Assembly (NCBI RefSeq): GCF_014397025.1
Contig: NZ_JACJUO010000002.1
Span: 248,001 to 312,000 of the forward strand
Source: Ochrobactrum sp. Marseille-Q0166
GTDB lineage: Bacteria; Pseudomonadota; Alphaproteobacteria; Rhizobiales; Rhizobiaceae
Direction of reading: 5' to 3'
Length of the DNA stretch: 64,000 bases
Shown: positions 49,985-59,343 of the stretch, piece after piece
Numbering within the stretch: the first letter of the stretch is position 1
How the letters are laid out: the number at the start of each line of letters is the position of its first letter
Made by a program: the position numbers and the translations under genes
Notes under the pieces: generated by a model
Told to the model about the DNA's origin: nothing
The model's input: the letters and a program-made list of their open reading frames with translations, nothing else
The model's database searches: none

Positions 49985-51420
49985 CAGCGCATTCCGGCCA
50001 CAAACAGCAGAACCGCACCTATCGCGATCACCACCTGACTACGCCAGTCATTTGCAAGAAATACAACGGGATCATCGTCCATTTCCCTACGGTGTGTCAA
50101 AATCCACACGCGGATGATGATGTAGAGTACAATCGGGACCAACGGCCAGATGAGCCAAGGATAAGTGTATAGCTCGCGCACAGCACCGCTGTTGATGTAA
50201 AGTGCGAGAACCACGACGGCCGTAAAGCCGGAGGCCACGCCACTCTGGCCGATAATATCCATATCTTCAGGACGATAACCGCGGCCTGCTATACGATCTT
50301 TCTCCGTCACCGTCGAATTCTGTAGCTCAACGTAACGTTTGACCAGCGCGAGCGACAGGAAGAAGAACATGGCAAAGGCCATCAGCCAGAATGACTGCGG
50401 AATCTCGGTCGCCGCTGTTCCCCCCAATAGCCGCAGAGTATAAAGCGCTGCCAGGCAGATCACATCAATGAGCAACATCCGTTTGAGCGCCAGCGAGTAA
50501 GCAGTCGTTGCAATCAGATAAAGACCTATGACCATCGCAAACTCAGGCGGAAGCAGAAAGCATATCGCAGCCGCTGTCAGCAGAAGTAAGGCTGAAACTT
50601 TAAGTCCGAAGGGAATGCCAAGCGATCCACTCGCAAAAGGGCGCAACTTCTTGCGAGCGTGTTGGCGATCGAGTGGCAGATCAATAATATCATTAAGGAT
50701 GTAAATCGCAGATGCCGCCGCGGAGAATGCAACGAAAGCCAGAACCGAAGACAGCAATACTTCGGGGTAAAAGATGGTGTGGGTAAGGATTGCAGGAACA
50801 AAAACCAGCAGGTTTTTCAGCCATTGGTGAACGCGCAACATCTTCAAATAGGGTTTGATACCGTTGGCTTTCTTTTCAAACAGACGACTACCGTGAACTT
50901 TCTGAAAGCGTGATGCGGCACGATCAGGCGCGACGACGATTGCTTCACGTGCGGCGGTAAAAACCGCTATATCGGCGCGATCATTGCCGGCATAATCAAA
51001 GCCTTTCAGACCATAATGTTCGGTTAGTGCTTGTGCTTTGCGATGAGAGGAAAGATTGGTGCTTCCATTCGTTGCAAGTACCTCATCGAAAATATGAAGC
51101 TCTTCCGCTACGGCTTGTGCCAAAGGTTGCGCTGCAGCAGTAGCCAAAACCAGTTTGCGACCACGCGCGTGTTCATGATTCAAATAATCCAGAAAATCCT
51201 GTCGATAAGGAAGCAAAGCTGGATTGAGAGATATCCTCATCGCAATTTGTTGCTTTAAATAAGCTTTGCCTGATAATAACCATATCGGTAGCAAAAATAG
51301 AAACAGCGGGTTCTTTTTTAAAAGAATAAACGCGCTTTCCCATAGCAGGTCTGTCGCGACAAGTGTTCCATCGAGATCCACAGCCAAAGGTAATTCTTGG
51401 CCTTTTAGCCGCTCATCCAT
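49984..51420 (-). CDS. HAD phosphatase-UbiA prenyltransferase fusion (DPPR synthase-like)
   Basis: 478 residues, two domains. Residues about 10-190: HAD hydrolase with motif I DLDGT (15-19), motif II-like LATAAAQ (about 92-98) and NDRADIAVF (about 144-152). Residues about 200-475: UbiA-type with eight or nine helices and the Asp motif NDIIDLPLDRQHARKKLRPF (about 245-264) and LKRMLLIDVICLAALYTLRL (about 315-334). The UbiA part resembles decaprenyl-phosphate phosphoribosyltransferase (Rv3806c type), which makes polyprenylphosphoryl-5-phosphoribose from PRPP; the HAD part could remove the 5-phosphate. First gene of the operon, stop TGA overlapping the DprE1-like ATG. Rhizobial NoeC is related. 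Confidence 0.85.
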   Translation of the reverse strand: MDERLKGQELPLAVDLDGTLVATDLLWESAFILLKKNPLFLFLLPIWLLSGKAYLKQQIAMRISLNPALLPYRQDFLDYLNHEHARGRKLVLATAAAQPLAQAVAEELHIFDEVLATNGSTNLSSHRKAQALTEHYGLKGFDYAGNDRADIAVFTAAREAIVVAPDRAASRFQKVHGSRLFEKKANGIKPYLKMLRVHQWLKNLLVFVPAILTHTIFYPEVLLSSVLAFVAFSAAASAIYILNDIIDLPLDRQHARKKLRPFASGSLGIPFGLKVSALLLLTAAAICFLLPPEFAMVIGLYLIATTAYSLALKRMLLIDVICLAALYTLRLLGGTAATEIPQSFWLMAFAMFFFLSLALVKRYVELQNSTVTEKDRIAGRGYRPEDMDIIGQSGVASGFTAVVVLALYINSGAVRELYTYPWLIWPLVPIVLYIIIRVWILTHRREMDDDPVVFLANDWRSQVVIAIGAVLLFVAGMR

Positions 51421-51719
51421 TTTTCGTTATCACTTTCAAACCCGCCCCCGCATACTTTCGTCGGCCAAGCTTCCTTAGCGAGGCAAAAAACGAAAGCATA
51501 AATGAACAATGATTTAATCGTGGCTACAATCAATAATTGTTCTTGATGAGCTTGTATCTACCAAATGCCCCTTTAATCAATCCCTACGAGTTTTGGTTAA
51601 TAACATTCTTCTCTACATATTCGCTGGTCTAACTTATCGCCCCGTAATATAAGGCGTCGATCTTTTTTAAAGTCTGATCTGCGCTTTTTGCACGGACGCC
51701 TCACGTTTAGAGCCCCAAT
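51421..51719. promoter_or_regulatory. 299-base divergent spacer between the UbiA operon and the GGDEF gene
   Basis: AT-rich, with TTGTT/CAATAATTG-like repeats near 51527-51545. It must hold promoters for both sides, but no consensus pair stands out enough to mark. Confidence 0.35.
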
Positions 51720-53183
51720 ATGAATATCGAACATGCTTTGACTGATGGTGCCAATATCTTTGAGCTTGCACCGATTTCCCTATGGCTCGAAGACTATAGC
51801 GGATTGCGAAAGCAGTTCGAGCAGTGGCGCAAACTGGGCGTTACAGATTTACGAGCATTTCTGAAAGAAGATACAACCCGCTTGCGCATCTGCACGAGCC
51901 AGATTCGCGTACTCAAGGTCAATCGCAAGACTCTTTCTCTCTATGAAGCACACGACACCAACCATCTCACTGAAAATCTGGAGCGCGTATTTCGCGACGA
52001 TATGATTGACCCGCATATCGAAGAAATGGTCCAGCTCTGGAATGGTGATAACGCTTTCGCCAGCGACACCGTAAATTATTCCCTTACTGGTAAGCGTCTC
52101 GACATTCAGCTCAAGGGAGTGGTTCTACCAGGCCATGAAGAAAGCTGGGATCGCGTTCTTCTATCCATCGAAGACGTAACCGCCCGCGAAGAAGCCCGTC
52201 GTGAGCAGAACAAGCATAAACAGCATGCCGAAGGCCTGTTCGAACATTCACCCGTTTCGCTCTGGGTGGAAGATTTCAGCCGCATCAAACAATTAATGGA
52301 TGACATTCGTGAACGTGGAATAGTCGATTTTCGCGTTTTCACTGATGTGCATCCAGAATTTGTGCGCCAGTGCATGAACGAGATTCGCGTTCTCGACATT
52401 AATCGGGAAACTCTTGATCTGTTCCTTGCACCTGACAAAGCAACACTTTTGCAAAACCTGCAAAATGTCTTCAAAGGCGACATGGAAGCGAATTTTCGTG
52501 AGCAGTTGATTGACCTCTGGAACGGTGTGCTGTTTCAGCGCCGCGAGGTCATAAACTACGCACTGGATGGCTCAGAACGACACCTGCTGTTGCAGTTCTC
52601 CGTGCTGCCTGGACACGAAGACGACTGGTCTTTGGTTCAGGTTGCCCTTGCCGACATTACGGCGCGCAAAAAGGCCGAAGCCTATCTTGAATATCTCGGC
52701 AAGCATGATGTGCTGACAAAGCTGCACAACCGTGCTTTCTACGTTGATGAGTTGAACCGGCTTGAACGCAAGGGCCATACACCCGTTTCGATCATCATTA
52801 TCGATCTCAACGGTTTGAAAGCAGCCAATGATCAGCTGGGGCATGCCAGCGGTGACGGCTTGTTGCGCCGTATCGGCGAAGTGCTGAATGAAGCGGTAAA
52901 GCTTCCCGGACACGCCGCACGTATCGGCGGTGACGAATTTGCAGTTGTACTGCCTTATGTGGATGAACGCGGTGCGGAATCGGTGATGGAAGATATTCGC
53001 CGATTGGTTGACATCAACAACCAATATTATTCGCAGCTGAAAATCGAGCTTTCGATGGGTGCGGCAACATGCATGCCCGGCGAAAAACTGGAAACAGTCG
53101 CCAAACGCGCCGACCTTCTGATGTATGAAGACAAACGCAAGCATTATTCAGCGGAAGCGCTACGGAAGTCGCAACTTTCCTGA
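51720..53183 (+). CDS. Diguanylate cyclase with two tandem PAS-like domains
   Basis: 487 residues. Two copies of one sensory domain: APISLWLEDYSGLRKQFEQW at about 19-38 and SPVSLWVEDFSRIKQLMDDI at about 178-197, each followed by G-x-x-D-x-R-x-F and by LKVNRKTLSLYEA or LDINRETLDLFLA, about 160 residues apart, each ending in an ITAR/VTAR PAC-like segment. Then a GGDEF domain (about 325-480): LTKLHNRAFYVDELNRLERK, ARIGGDEFAVVLPYVDERGA (active-site loop intact) and YEDKR. No RxxD inhibitory site precedes the GGDEF. It should make cyclic di-GMP in response to a signal sensed in the cytoplasm, as no membrane segment is present. Confidence 0.88.
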   Translation: MNIEHALTDGANIFELAPISLWLEDYSGLRKQFEQWRKLGVTDLRAFLKEDTTRLRICTSQIRVLKVNRKTLSLYEAHDTNHLTENLERVFRDDMIDPHIEEMVQLWNGDNAFASDTVNYSLTGKRLDIQLKGVVLPGHEESWDRVLLSIEDVTAREEARREQNKHKQHAEGLFEHSPVSLWVEDFSRIKQLMDDIRERGIVDFRVFTDVHPEFVRQCMNEIRVLDINRETLDLFLAPDKATLLQNLQNVFKGDMEANFREQLIDLWNGVLFQRREVINYALDGSERHLLLQFSVLPGHEDDWSLVQVALADITARKKAEAYLEYLGKHDVLTKLHNRAFYVDELNRLERKGHTPVSIIIIDLNGLKAANDQLGHASGDGLLRRIGEVLNEAVKLPGHAARIGGDEFAVVLPYVDERGAESVMEDIRRLVDINNQYYSQLKIELSMGAATCMPGEKLETVAKRADLLMYEDKRKHYSAEALRKSQLS

Positions 53184-53771
53184 TCACTCGTCAAACGTGA
53201 TGGTCGTCTTGCCGCGCGTAATATCGCTCACAAGACGTGCAAGATCGTCTTGTGCAGCGAGAGGCATTGCACCAGCAATTTCAACACCGGTTGCCGTGAA
53301 GTTTTCATTGGCAATCGTCACATGCTCGACGGCCGTAAGCCGCGCCTTCAGAAGCGCATGATCGGAAAAATCACAGGCAAATGAAAAGCCTATCACCGGG
53401 ATCACTTCGGTCTTTTCCGCCTGACGCAGACACATGGCCGCCGTACCGCCATATGCACGCATCAATCCGCCACTGCCCAGCAAGATGCCTCCAAACCAGC
53501 GCGTGACCACAACCACGATATTATCGAGCTGCTGCCCGTCTATTGCCTGTAGAATTGGCTTGCCTGCCGTGCCGCTTGGCTCACCATCGTCACTGAAACG
53601 ATAGTTCTGCCCAATGCGCCATGCCCAGCAATTATGGGTCGCAGCAAGATCTGAATATTCAGCGAGAAAGTCCTTTGCAGCCTGTTCATTGACGACAGGG
53701 GCGGCAATAGCCAGAAACCGACTTTTCTTTATCTCCTGTGTGATGGATTCAATGCGGCTGATGGTGAACAT
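53184..53771 (-). CDS. YigZ/IMPACT-family protein
   Basis: 195 residues from the ATG at 53771 (MFTISRIE); the longer frame adds an unlikely hydrophobic leader. UPF0029/IMPACT N-terminal domain: SRFLAIAAPVVNEQAAKDFL, AEYSDLAATHNCWAWRIG (about 34-51), DDGEPSGTAGKPILQAIDGQ (about 60-79) and TRWFGGILLGSGGLMRAYGG (about 91-110), followed by a ferredoxin-like domain. The family binds nucleic acids or GCN1-like partners; in bacteria the role is not settled. Its stop abuts the convergent GGDEF gene without a gap. Confidence 0.9.
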   Translation of the reverse strand: MFTISRIESITQEIKKSRFLAIAAPVVNEQAAKDFLAEYSDLAATHNCWAWRIGQNYRFSDDGEPSGTAGKPILQAIDGQQLDNIVVVVTRWFGGILLGSGGLMRAYGGTAAMCLRQAEKTEVIPVIGFSFACDFSDHALLKARLTAVEHVTIANENFTATGVEIAGAMPLAAQDDLARLVSDITRGKTTITFDE

Positions 53772-53938
53772 GACTATCCTGCAAACGGTATTTGGCGGGC
53801 CTAGCATTTTACGTTGCGGATGACGACCCCTTATGCCTCCGTTAGCATTGCGTGCTTAGAAAGTTGGGTATAAGGCAATGAAAACGAGCTGTGCATCCTG
53901 CTTGCCGCTCGCCCTGCCCCAAGATGAAAGGTCCGCCG

Positions 53939-55228
53939 ATGTTCGATTTGATTGTGAGAAACGCCAATCTTCCCGACGGACGTGAAAAGCAGGACATTCT
54001 GGTCAAAGACGGCAAGATTGCCGATATCGTTCCATCAAGGGGTGAACATCAAGCCGGAAGGGTAATCGATGCTTCCAATCGGCTGGTCACTCCGCCCTTT
54101 GTCGATCCGCATTTCCATATGGACGCAACTCTGTCACTGGGCCTGCCGCGCCTCAACCGCTCGGGCACGCTCCTGGAAGGCATCGCACTTTGGGGCGAAT
54201 TAAAGCCAATGCTGACCGTTGAAGCCATGGTCGAGCGCGCCTTGCGTTATTGCGATCTGGCCGTAAGTCAGGGCCTGCTTGCCATTCGCAGCCATGTCGA
54301 TGTCAGCGATCCGCGCCTGCTCACTGCCGAAGCGATGATCGAAGTGCGTGAAAAGGTGAAGCCATATATCGATCTGCAACTCGTGGCCTTTCCGCAGGAT
54401 GGTTATTATCGTTCGCCGGGCGCTGTCGATCTCGTCAACCGTTCGCTCGATATGGGTCTTGATGTTGTCGGCGGCATTCCGCATTTCGAACGCACCATGG
54501 CTGATGGTGCAGCCTCGCTTGAAGAACTCTGCCGCATTGCCGCAGAACGCGGCCTGCCGGTTGATATTCATTGCGATGAAACCGACGATCCAATGTCTCG
54601 CCATGTTGAAACATTGGCTGCACAAACGATGCGTTTTGGTCTTCAGGGCCGCGTATCCGGCTCGCATCTCACATCCATGCACTCCATGGATAATTACTAC
54701 GTTTCCAAGCTCATTCCGCTGATTGCGGAAGCGCAGATGAACGCTATTCCAAACCCGCTCATCAACATCACCTTGCAGGGGCGTGCCGACACCTATCCAA
54801 AACGTCGCGGCATGACCCGCGTGCCAGAACTGATGACTGCTGGCGTCAATGTGGCCTTTGGTCATGACTGCGTGATGGACCCCTGGTATTCGATGGGTTC
54901 AGGTGACATGCTCGAAGTCGGCCATATGGCTGTACATGTGGCGCAGATGACGTCGATCGAAGGTAAGAAACAGGTCTTCAATTCGCTCACCGTCAATTCC
55001 GCTAAGGCACTTGGCCTTGAAGGTTATGGCCTTGAAAAAGGCTGCAATGCAGATTTTGTGGTGCTTCAGGCGCGAGACCCACTGGAAGCTTTACGTCTCA
55101 AGGCCAACCGTCTGACAGTCGTGAAGCGTGGCAAGATCATCGCCGAAACACCACAACGCGTCAGCGTGCTCAACCTTGAAGGGCGCCCTTCTTCGGTTGA
55201 TGGTGCGGATTATGCACCCCTGGGATGA
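53939..55228 (+). CDS. codA: Cytosine-deaminase-like amidohydrolase
   Basis: 429 residues from the ATG at 53939 (AAAGG 8 bases upstream; the earlier ATG at 53891 lacks a site). Amidohydrolase TIM barrel with metal ligands: PPFVDPHFHMDATLSLG (about 58-74), VDIHCDETDDPMSRHVETL (about 212-230), GSHLTSMHSMDNYYVSKL (about 244-262) and GHDCVMDPWYSMGSGDMLEV (about 310-329). This is the pattern of cytosine deaminase (CodA) and close aminopyrimidine or aminotriazine hydrolases. Followed 180 bases later by a BMP-type ABC operon, suggesting salvage of an imported nitrogenous base. The exact base cannot be read from sequence. Confidence 0.82.
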   Translation: MFDLIVRNANLPDGREKQDILVKDGKIADIVPSRGEHQAGRVIDASNRLVTPPFVDPHFHMDATLSLGLPRLNRSGTLLEGIALWGELKPMLTVEAMVERALRYCDLAVSQGLLAIRSHVDVSDPRLLTAEAMIEVREKVKPYIDLQLVAFPQDGYYRSPGAVDLVNRSLDMGLDVVGGIPHFERTMADGAASLEELCRIAAERGLPVDIHCDETDDPMSRHVETLAAQTMRFGLQGRVSGSHLTSMHSMDNYYVSKLIPLIAEAQMNAIPNPLINITLQGRADTYPKRRGMTRVPELMTAGVNVAFGHDCVMDPWYSMGSGDMLEVGHMAVHVAQMTSIEGKKQVFNSLTVNSAKALGLEGYGLEKGCNADFVVLQARDPLEALRLKANRLTVVKRGKIIAETPQRVSVLNLEGRPSSVDGADYAPLG

Positions 55229-55407
55229 TATTCCCACAAATATACGACGAAAAATGAGTGCCTGTTTTTCAATCGTCTGATAAAAGCGCTTGAATTAACG
55301 GCAGATTCGTCTGAAATTCGTGACGTTGCTCATAAGCCTCACAAAAAGAGGCGGAGCAATCAGTCGCGCATAATTGCACGTCTACACATCACCCAAGAGG
55401 GGTTCCT

Positions 55408-56397
55408 ATGACCACAACAACCAAATTCACACGCCGCAGCGTTCTCGTAATGTCTGCGGCACTTGGCGTAACTGCCCTGTCCAGCGGCGCGTTTGCAGCC
55501 GAAGAAAAGCTGAAAGTTGCGGGGATTCACGCTTCGCCCGTTGAAAATGCATGGAATTCGCGTCTTCACGAAGCGCTCAAGCAGGCCAATGACGACGGTG
55601 TTATCGAATATGTCTTCTCGGAAGGCGTTTCGGCCAGCGACTATCCGCGCGCCATGCGTGAATATGCAGAACAGGGCATCAAACTGATCGTCGGCGAATC
55701 CTATGCTGTTGAGCGCGAAGCGCGTCAAGTTGCGGCTGACTACCCGCAGACCACGTTCATCATGGGGTCGTCCGGCAAGGAACAGGGTGACAATTTCGGC
55801 GTATTCGGCACCTGGAATTTTGAAGCTGCCTATCTTGCCGGCATGCTTGCTGGCGGCATGAGCAAGACCGGCACTTTCGGTTCGGTTGGCGCTATCCCAA
55901 TTCCTGAAGTCAACATGCTCATCAATGCATTTCAGGAGGGCGTGAAGGAAACCCGCCCGGATGCGAAGTTCAACGCTTCATTCATTGGCACATTCTTTGA
56001 TCCGCCAAAGGCACGTGAAGCTGGCCTCGCGCAGATCGATGCTGGTGCAGACATCCTGTTTGGCGAACGTATTGGCACGGCAGACGCCGCTAAGGAACGT
56101 GGTATCAAGGCAATTGGTTCGCTGATCGATTACACGCCACGCTACCCGGACACGGTTTTTGCCAATGCAATGTGGAACTTCCGCCCAATCCTTGATGCAG
56201 CCGTTGCAGACGTCAAGGCTGGCAATCCAACCGGCAAGGACTACACACCATTCAGCCTGATGAAGGAAGGCGGCAACGACATCGTTTACGTCAAGGGCGT
56301 TGCCCCGGCAGAAGTCGAAGCCAAGATGGAAGCACGCCGCGCGGAGATCAAGGCTGGTACTTTCAAGGTCGAGCCAAATCCGGCAGAGCCTAAGTAA
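55408..56397 (+). CDS. BMP-family ABC transporter substrate-binding protein
   Basis: 329 residues. Export signal with a twin arginine (FTRRSVLVMSAALGVTAL, cleavage near AFAAEEK), so Tat-like export is possible. BMP/PnrA fold: VAGIHASPVENAWNSRLHEA (about 38-57), KLIVGESYAVEREARQVAAD, GVFGTWNFEAAYLAGMLAGG (about 131-150) and GADILFGERIGTADAAKERG. BMP proteins bind nucleosides or bases rather than branched-chain amino acids. GAGGGG precedes the ATG. First gene of an operon with an amidase, an ATPase and two permeases. Confidence 0.9.
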   Translation: MTTTTKFTRRSVLVMSAALGVTALSSGAFAAEEKLKVAGIHASPVENAWNSRLHEALKQANDDGVIEYVFSEGVSASDYPRAMREYAEQGIKLIVGESYAVEREARQVAADYPQTTFIMGSSGKEQGDNFGVFGTWNFEAAYLAGMLAGGMSKTGTFGSVGAIPIPEVNMLINAFQEGVKETRPDAKFNASFIGTFFDPPKAREAGLAQIDAGADILFGERIGTADAAKERGIKAIGSLIDYTPRYPDTVFANAMWNFRPILDAAVADVKAGNPTGKDYTPFSLMKEGGNDIVYVKGVAPAEVEAKMEARRAEIKAGTFKVEPNPAEPK

Positions 56398-56416
56398 GAA
56401 ATTTCAGGACAGCAAC

Positions 56417-57817
56417 GTGGCACTCGATATGAAGCAACAGGATGCAACGGCGCTCGCACTCGCGATTGCGAAGGGCATTTTGTCCGCACGAGAGGCCATG
56501 GATGCCGCGATTGAAGCCGCAGAAAAATGGCGCCCTCTGGGCGCCATTGCATATCTCGATGAAGAACTTGGACGCAAAAATTCGACTGCCTTCGATCAGA
56601 CAGCTCCATTCGCCGGAGTGCCGTCCCTGTTCAAGGACCTTGGAGGTCCATGCGCGGGGCTTCCGATACGCCTTGGTTCCCGCGCTTGCGCAGATGCGCC
56701 ACGAGACCTTGATTCAGAACTCGCCGCACGTTTACGCAAAGCGGGCCTTAATTTCTTCGGCACGACAACTGTCCCCGAATTCGGCATGGCGCTTGCAAGT
56801 GAGCCGATAGACGGCCCTGTCGCTCGCCATCCTTTCGTTAACACACTCTCGCCTGCCGGCTCATCCGGCGGTGCGGCTACAGCCGTGGCAGCAGGCATCG
56901 TCTCTATAGCCCATGCAACCGATGCTGGTGGCTCGATCCGCGTTCCGGCTGCAACCTGCGGGCTGATCGGCCTCAAGGCAAGCCGTGGCGCTATGCCAGC
57001 CGGTCCGCATTTCGGTAATTATCTCGCGGGTATTGCAAGTGAATTTGCGCTTTGCCGCTCAGTCCGCGATGCAAAAACATTATTCCCGCTCGTTGCAGGG
57101 AACACCGAAAGCTTCCTGCCCGATTTGGCATTCGTACCACACACGAACCTCTCAAAATTGCGCATCGGTATTGTTTCGGGAGATTTGACCAAATATCCGG
57201 TAACGGAACAGCGCCATCAAGTGGTTGACAATGCGGCCCGCTTTCTCGAAGCGCAGGGCCATACAATCCGCACAATCGACGCGGGAAAGCTTGCGCCGCT
57301 CATTGATACAAGTGCGACAGCTTTTGACCGGATCATCTCGGCCAATCTGGCATCTGCTATTGATGCTTTCTCCATTGACGAAGATAAGCTTGAGAGACTG
57401 ACGCAAGCCGTAGCCTTGCGCGGGCGCAAGATGAGCGCGATCGAACTCTACGACGCCATGAATGGTGGCGTTATGACCGCCCATAAACTCTGGCAAATTT
57501 TTCACGATATTGATGTACTGATTACGCCGATGCTGGCGCGTGGTCCTCTGCCCATCGGCTCTTACCCGATGGATCACGACGATGTGGATACACATTGGCA
57601 TACGATGAATGCATTCGCGCCTTATGCCGCATTGGCCAATATTTCCGGCTTTCCGGCACTTTCCATGCCATTTGGCGAGGACGCAAACGGCATGCCGCTT
57701 GCAATTCAGTTGATTGGACGAATGGGAGCGGACAATCTTCTCTTAAACCTTGGCGAGTTGATGGAAGAGGACCATCGCTTTCAGCACAAATTTGGCGTTG
57801 CGGGGTTGAACGCATGA
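56417..57817 (+). CDS. Amidase-signature hydrolase
   Basis: 466 residues from GTG 56417 (AGGA 7 bases upstream); ATG 56429 is farther from that site. Amidase signature domain with the Ser-cisSer-Lys triad: Lys in PSLFKDLGG (about 70), SPAGSSGGAATAVAAGIVSI (about 149-168, cis-Ser) and HATDAGGSIRVPAATCGLIG (about 170-189, nucleophile Ser). Cleaves carbon-nitrogen bonds of amides. It sits between BMP protein and ATPase genes, with a 4-base overlap with the latter, so the imported compound or its ring-opened product is likely an amide or ureide. Substrate unknown. Confidence 0.88.
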   Translation: MALDMKQQDATALALAIAKGILSAREAMDAAIEAAEKWRPLGAIAYLDEELGRKNSTAFDQTAPFAGVPSLFKDLGGPCAGLPIRLGSRACADAPRDLDSELAARLRKAGLNFFGTTTVPEFGMALASEPIDGPVARHPFVNTLSPAGSSGGAATAVAAGIVSIAHATDAGGSIRVPAATCGLIGLKASRGAMPAGPHFGNYLAGIASEFALCRSVRDAKTLFPLVAGNTESFLPDLAFVPHTNLSKLRIGIVSGDLTKYPVTEQRHQVVDNAARFLEAQGHTIRTIDAGKLAPLIDTSATAFDRIISANLASAIDAFSIDEDKLERLTQAVALRGRKMSAIELYDAMNGGVMTAHKLWQIFHDIDVLITPMLARGPLPIGSYPMDHDDVDTHWHTMNAFAPYAALANISGFPALSMPFGEDANGMPLAIQLIGRMGADNLLLNLGELMEEDHRFQHKFGVAGLNA

Positions 57818-59343
57818 CCACCACAGTTCTCGAACTGCAAAATATAACCAAACGCTTTGGCACGCTGACCGCCAATGACGATATTTCGTTACAGCTTGAA
57901 CGCGGCGAAATCCTCGCTTTCCTGGGCGAAAACGGTGCTGGCAAAACCACGCTGATGAATATTCTCTTCGGCCATTACGTGCCCGATGAGGGTCGCGTTT
58001 TCGTCAAAGGTGTAGAAATACCGCAGGGCAAGCCACGCGCCGCTATCGAGGCTGGCGTTGGCATGGTGCATCAGCATTTTACGCTGGCTCCAAATCTTAC
58101 GGTTCTGGAAAACATCATCACCGGCACCGAAAGCCTCTGGAAGCTGAAATCAGCGGATAGCGCAGCGCGAGCCAAGATCGCGGAAATCGCCAAGCGCTTT
58201 GGCTTGCAAGTCGATCCAGATGCGCGGCTTGGTGATCTTTCGGTTGGTGAACAGCAGCGCGTGGAAATTCTCAAAGCGCTGTATAACGACGCGGACATTC
58301 TGATTCTTGACGAGCCGACCGCCGTTTTGACCACACAGGAAGCCGAAAGCCTGTTTGCGACATTAAAAGAAATGGCGCGTCAGGGACTGTCGCTCATCTT
58401 CATTTCGCATAAACTGCATGAAGTCATGTCGGCGGCTGACCGCGTTGTGGTCTTGCGCGGCGGCAAGCTTGTGGCTGAACGTAAAGCGTCCGAAACATCC
58501 AAGGAAGAATTGGCCGAACTTATGGTTGGCCGCCGTGTTTCGCGCCCTTCGCGCGCAGCCGCCACCCCCGGCGAGACTTTGCTTGAAGCAAAGAATATAA
58601 CCGTGGTTGAAGATGGAGCAACACGCCTTAAAGACCTCGATTTTCATCTGCGCGCTGGCGAAACCCTTGGCATCATCGGCGTTTCCGGTAATGGTCAGGC
58701 AGCGCTGGGGCGTCTTGTTTCGGGGCTTAGCCAGCCTGCCAATGGTTCACTCGTTATGTTCGGCGAAGCGGTCACACAGTTTGATCCGCGCCAGTTCGTG
58801 GGGATGGGAGTTGGACGTATCCCGGAAGATCGCAATGCAGAAGGTGCAATCGGCGATCTGACACTTTGGGAAAACGCCGTACTTGAGCGCGTCCGCGATC
58901 CGCAATTCTCGAATGGAATTCTGGTCAATCGAACGGCGGCGCGCGAATTTACGGATCGCATCATCAAGGATTTTGATGTGCGCGGCGGAACACCCGACAG
59001 TCGCATTCGCCTGTTATCTGGCGGCAACATGCAGAAGCTTATTCTTGGCCGCAATCTTGAAACGGCTCCACGTATTCTGATTGCAGCCCAGCCAACACGC
59101 GGCCTTGATGAAGGTGCAGTCGCAGCCATTCATTCCCGCATTCTGGAAGCCCGCGCCAAAGGTGCTAGCGTGCTGCTCATCTCGGAAGACCTTGACGAAA
59201 TCATCGGCCTTGCCGATCGCGTGCAAGCTATCGTCAAAGGAGAGCTTTCTCCACCCATAGATGCAGCCGAGGCCAATGCGCAAAGACTGGGCCTGATGAT
59301 GGCCGGCGAATGGCAGAATAATACGACGAAGGGGCTCAACTGA
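57814..59343 (+). CDS. ABC transporter ATP-binding protein of BMP (nucleoside) type
   Basis: 509 residues from the ATG at 57814, which overlaps the amidase stop (ATGA); the longer frame from 57595 is antisense-free but lies inside the amidase gene. Two ABC modules: FLGENGAGKTTLMNILFGHY (Walker A, about 33-52), LSVGEQQRVEILKAL signature and DILILDEPTAVL Walker B; second module with GVSGNGQAALGRLVSG, LSGGNMQKLILGRNL and ILIAAQPTRGLDEGAVAAIH (the usual DEP is AQP here). This is the YufO/BmpB-like ATPase, powering base/nucleoside import. Confidence 0.92.
   Translation: MTTTVLELQNITKRFGTLTANDDISLQLERGEILAFLGENGAGKTTLMNILFGHYVPDEGRVFVKGVEIPQGKPRAAIEAGVGMVHQHFTLAPNLTVLENIITGTESLWKLKSADSAARAKIAEIAKRFGLQVDPDARLGDLSVGEQQRVEILKALYNDADILILDEPTAVLTTQEAESLFATLKEMARQGLSLIFISHKLHEVMSAADRVVVLRGGKLVAERKASETSKEELAELMVGRRVSRPSRAAATPGETLLEAKNITVVEDGATRLKDLDFHLRAGETLGIIGVSGNGQAALGRLVSGLSQPANGSLVMFGEAVTQFDPRQFVGMGVGRIPEDRNAEGAIGDLTLWENAVLERVRDPQFSNGILVNRTAAREFTDRIIKDFDVRGGTPDSRIRLLSGGNMQKLILGRNLETAPRILIAAQPTRGLDEGAVAAIHSRILEARAKGASVLLISEDLDEIIGLADRVQAIVKGELSPPIDAAEANAQRLGLMMAGEWQNNTTKGLN

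Noticed and set aside
55229..55407. Purine or pyrimidine riboswitch in the BMP leader
   Set aside because: No conserved three-way junction pattern could be recognised in the 180-base leader.
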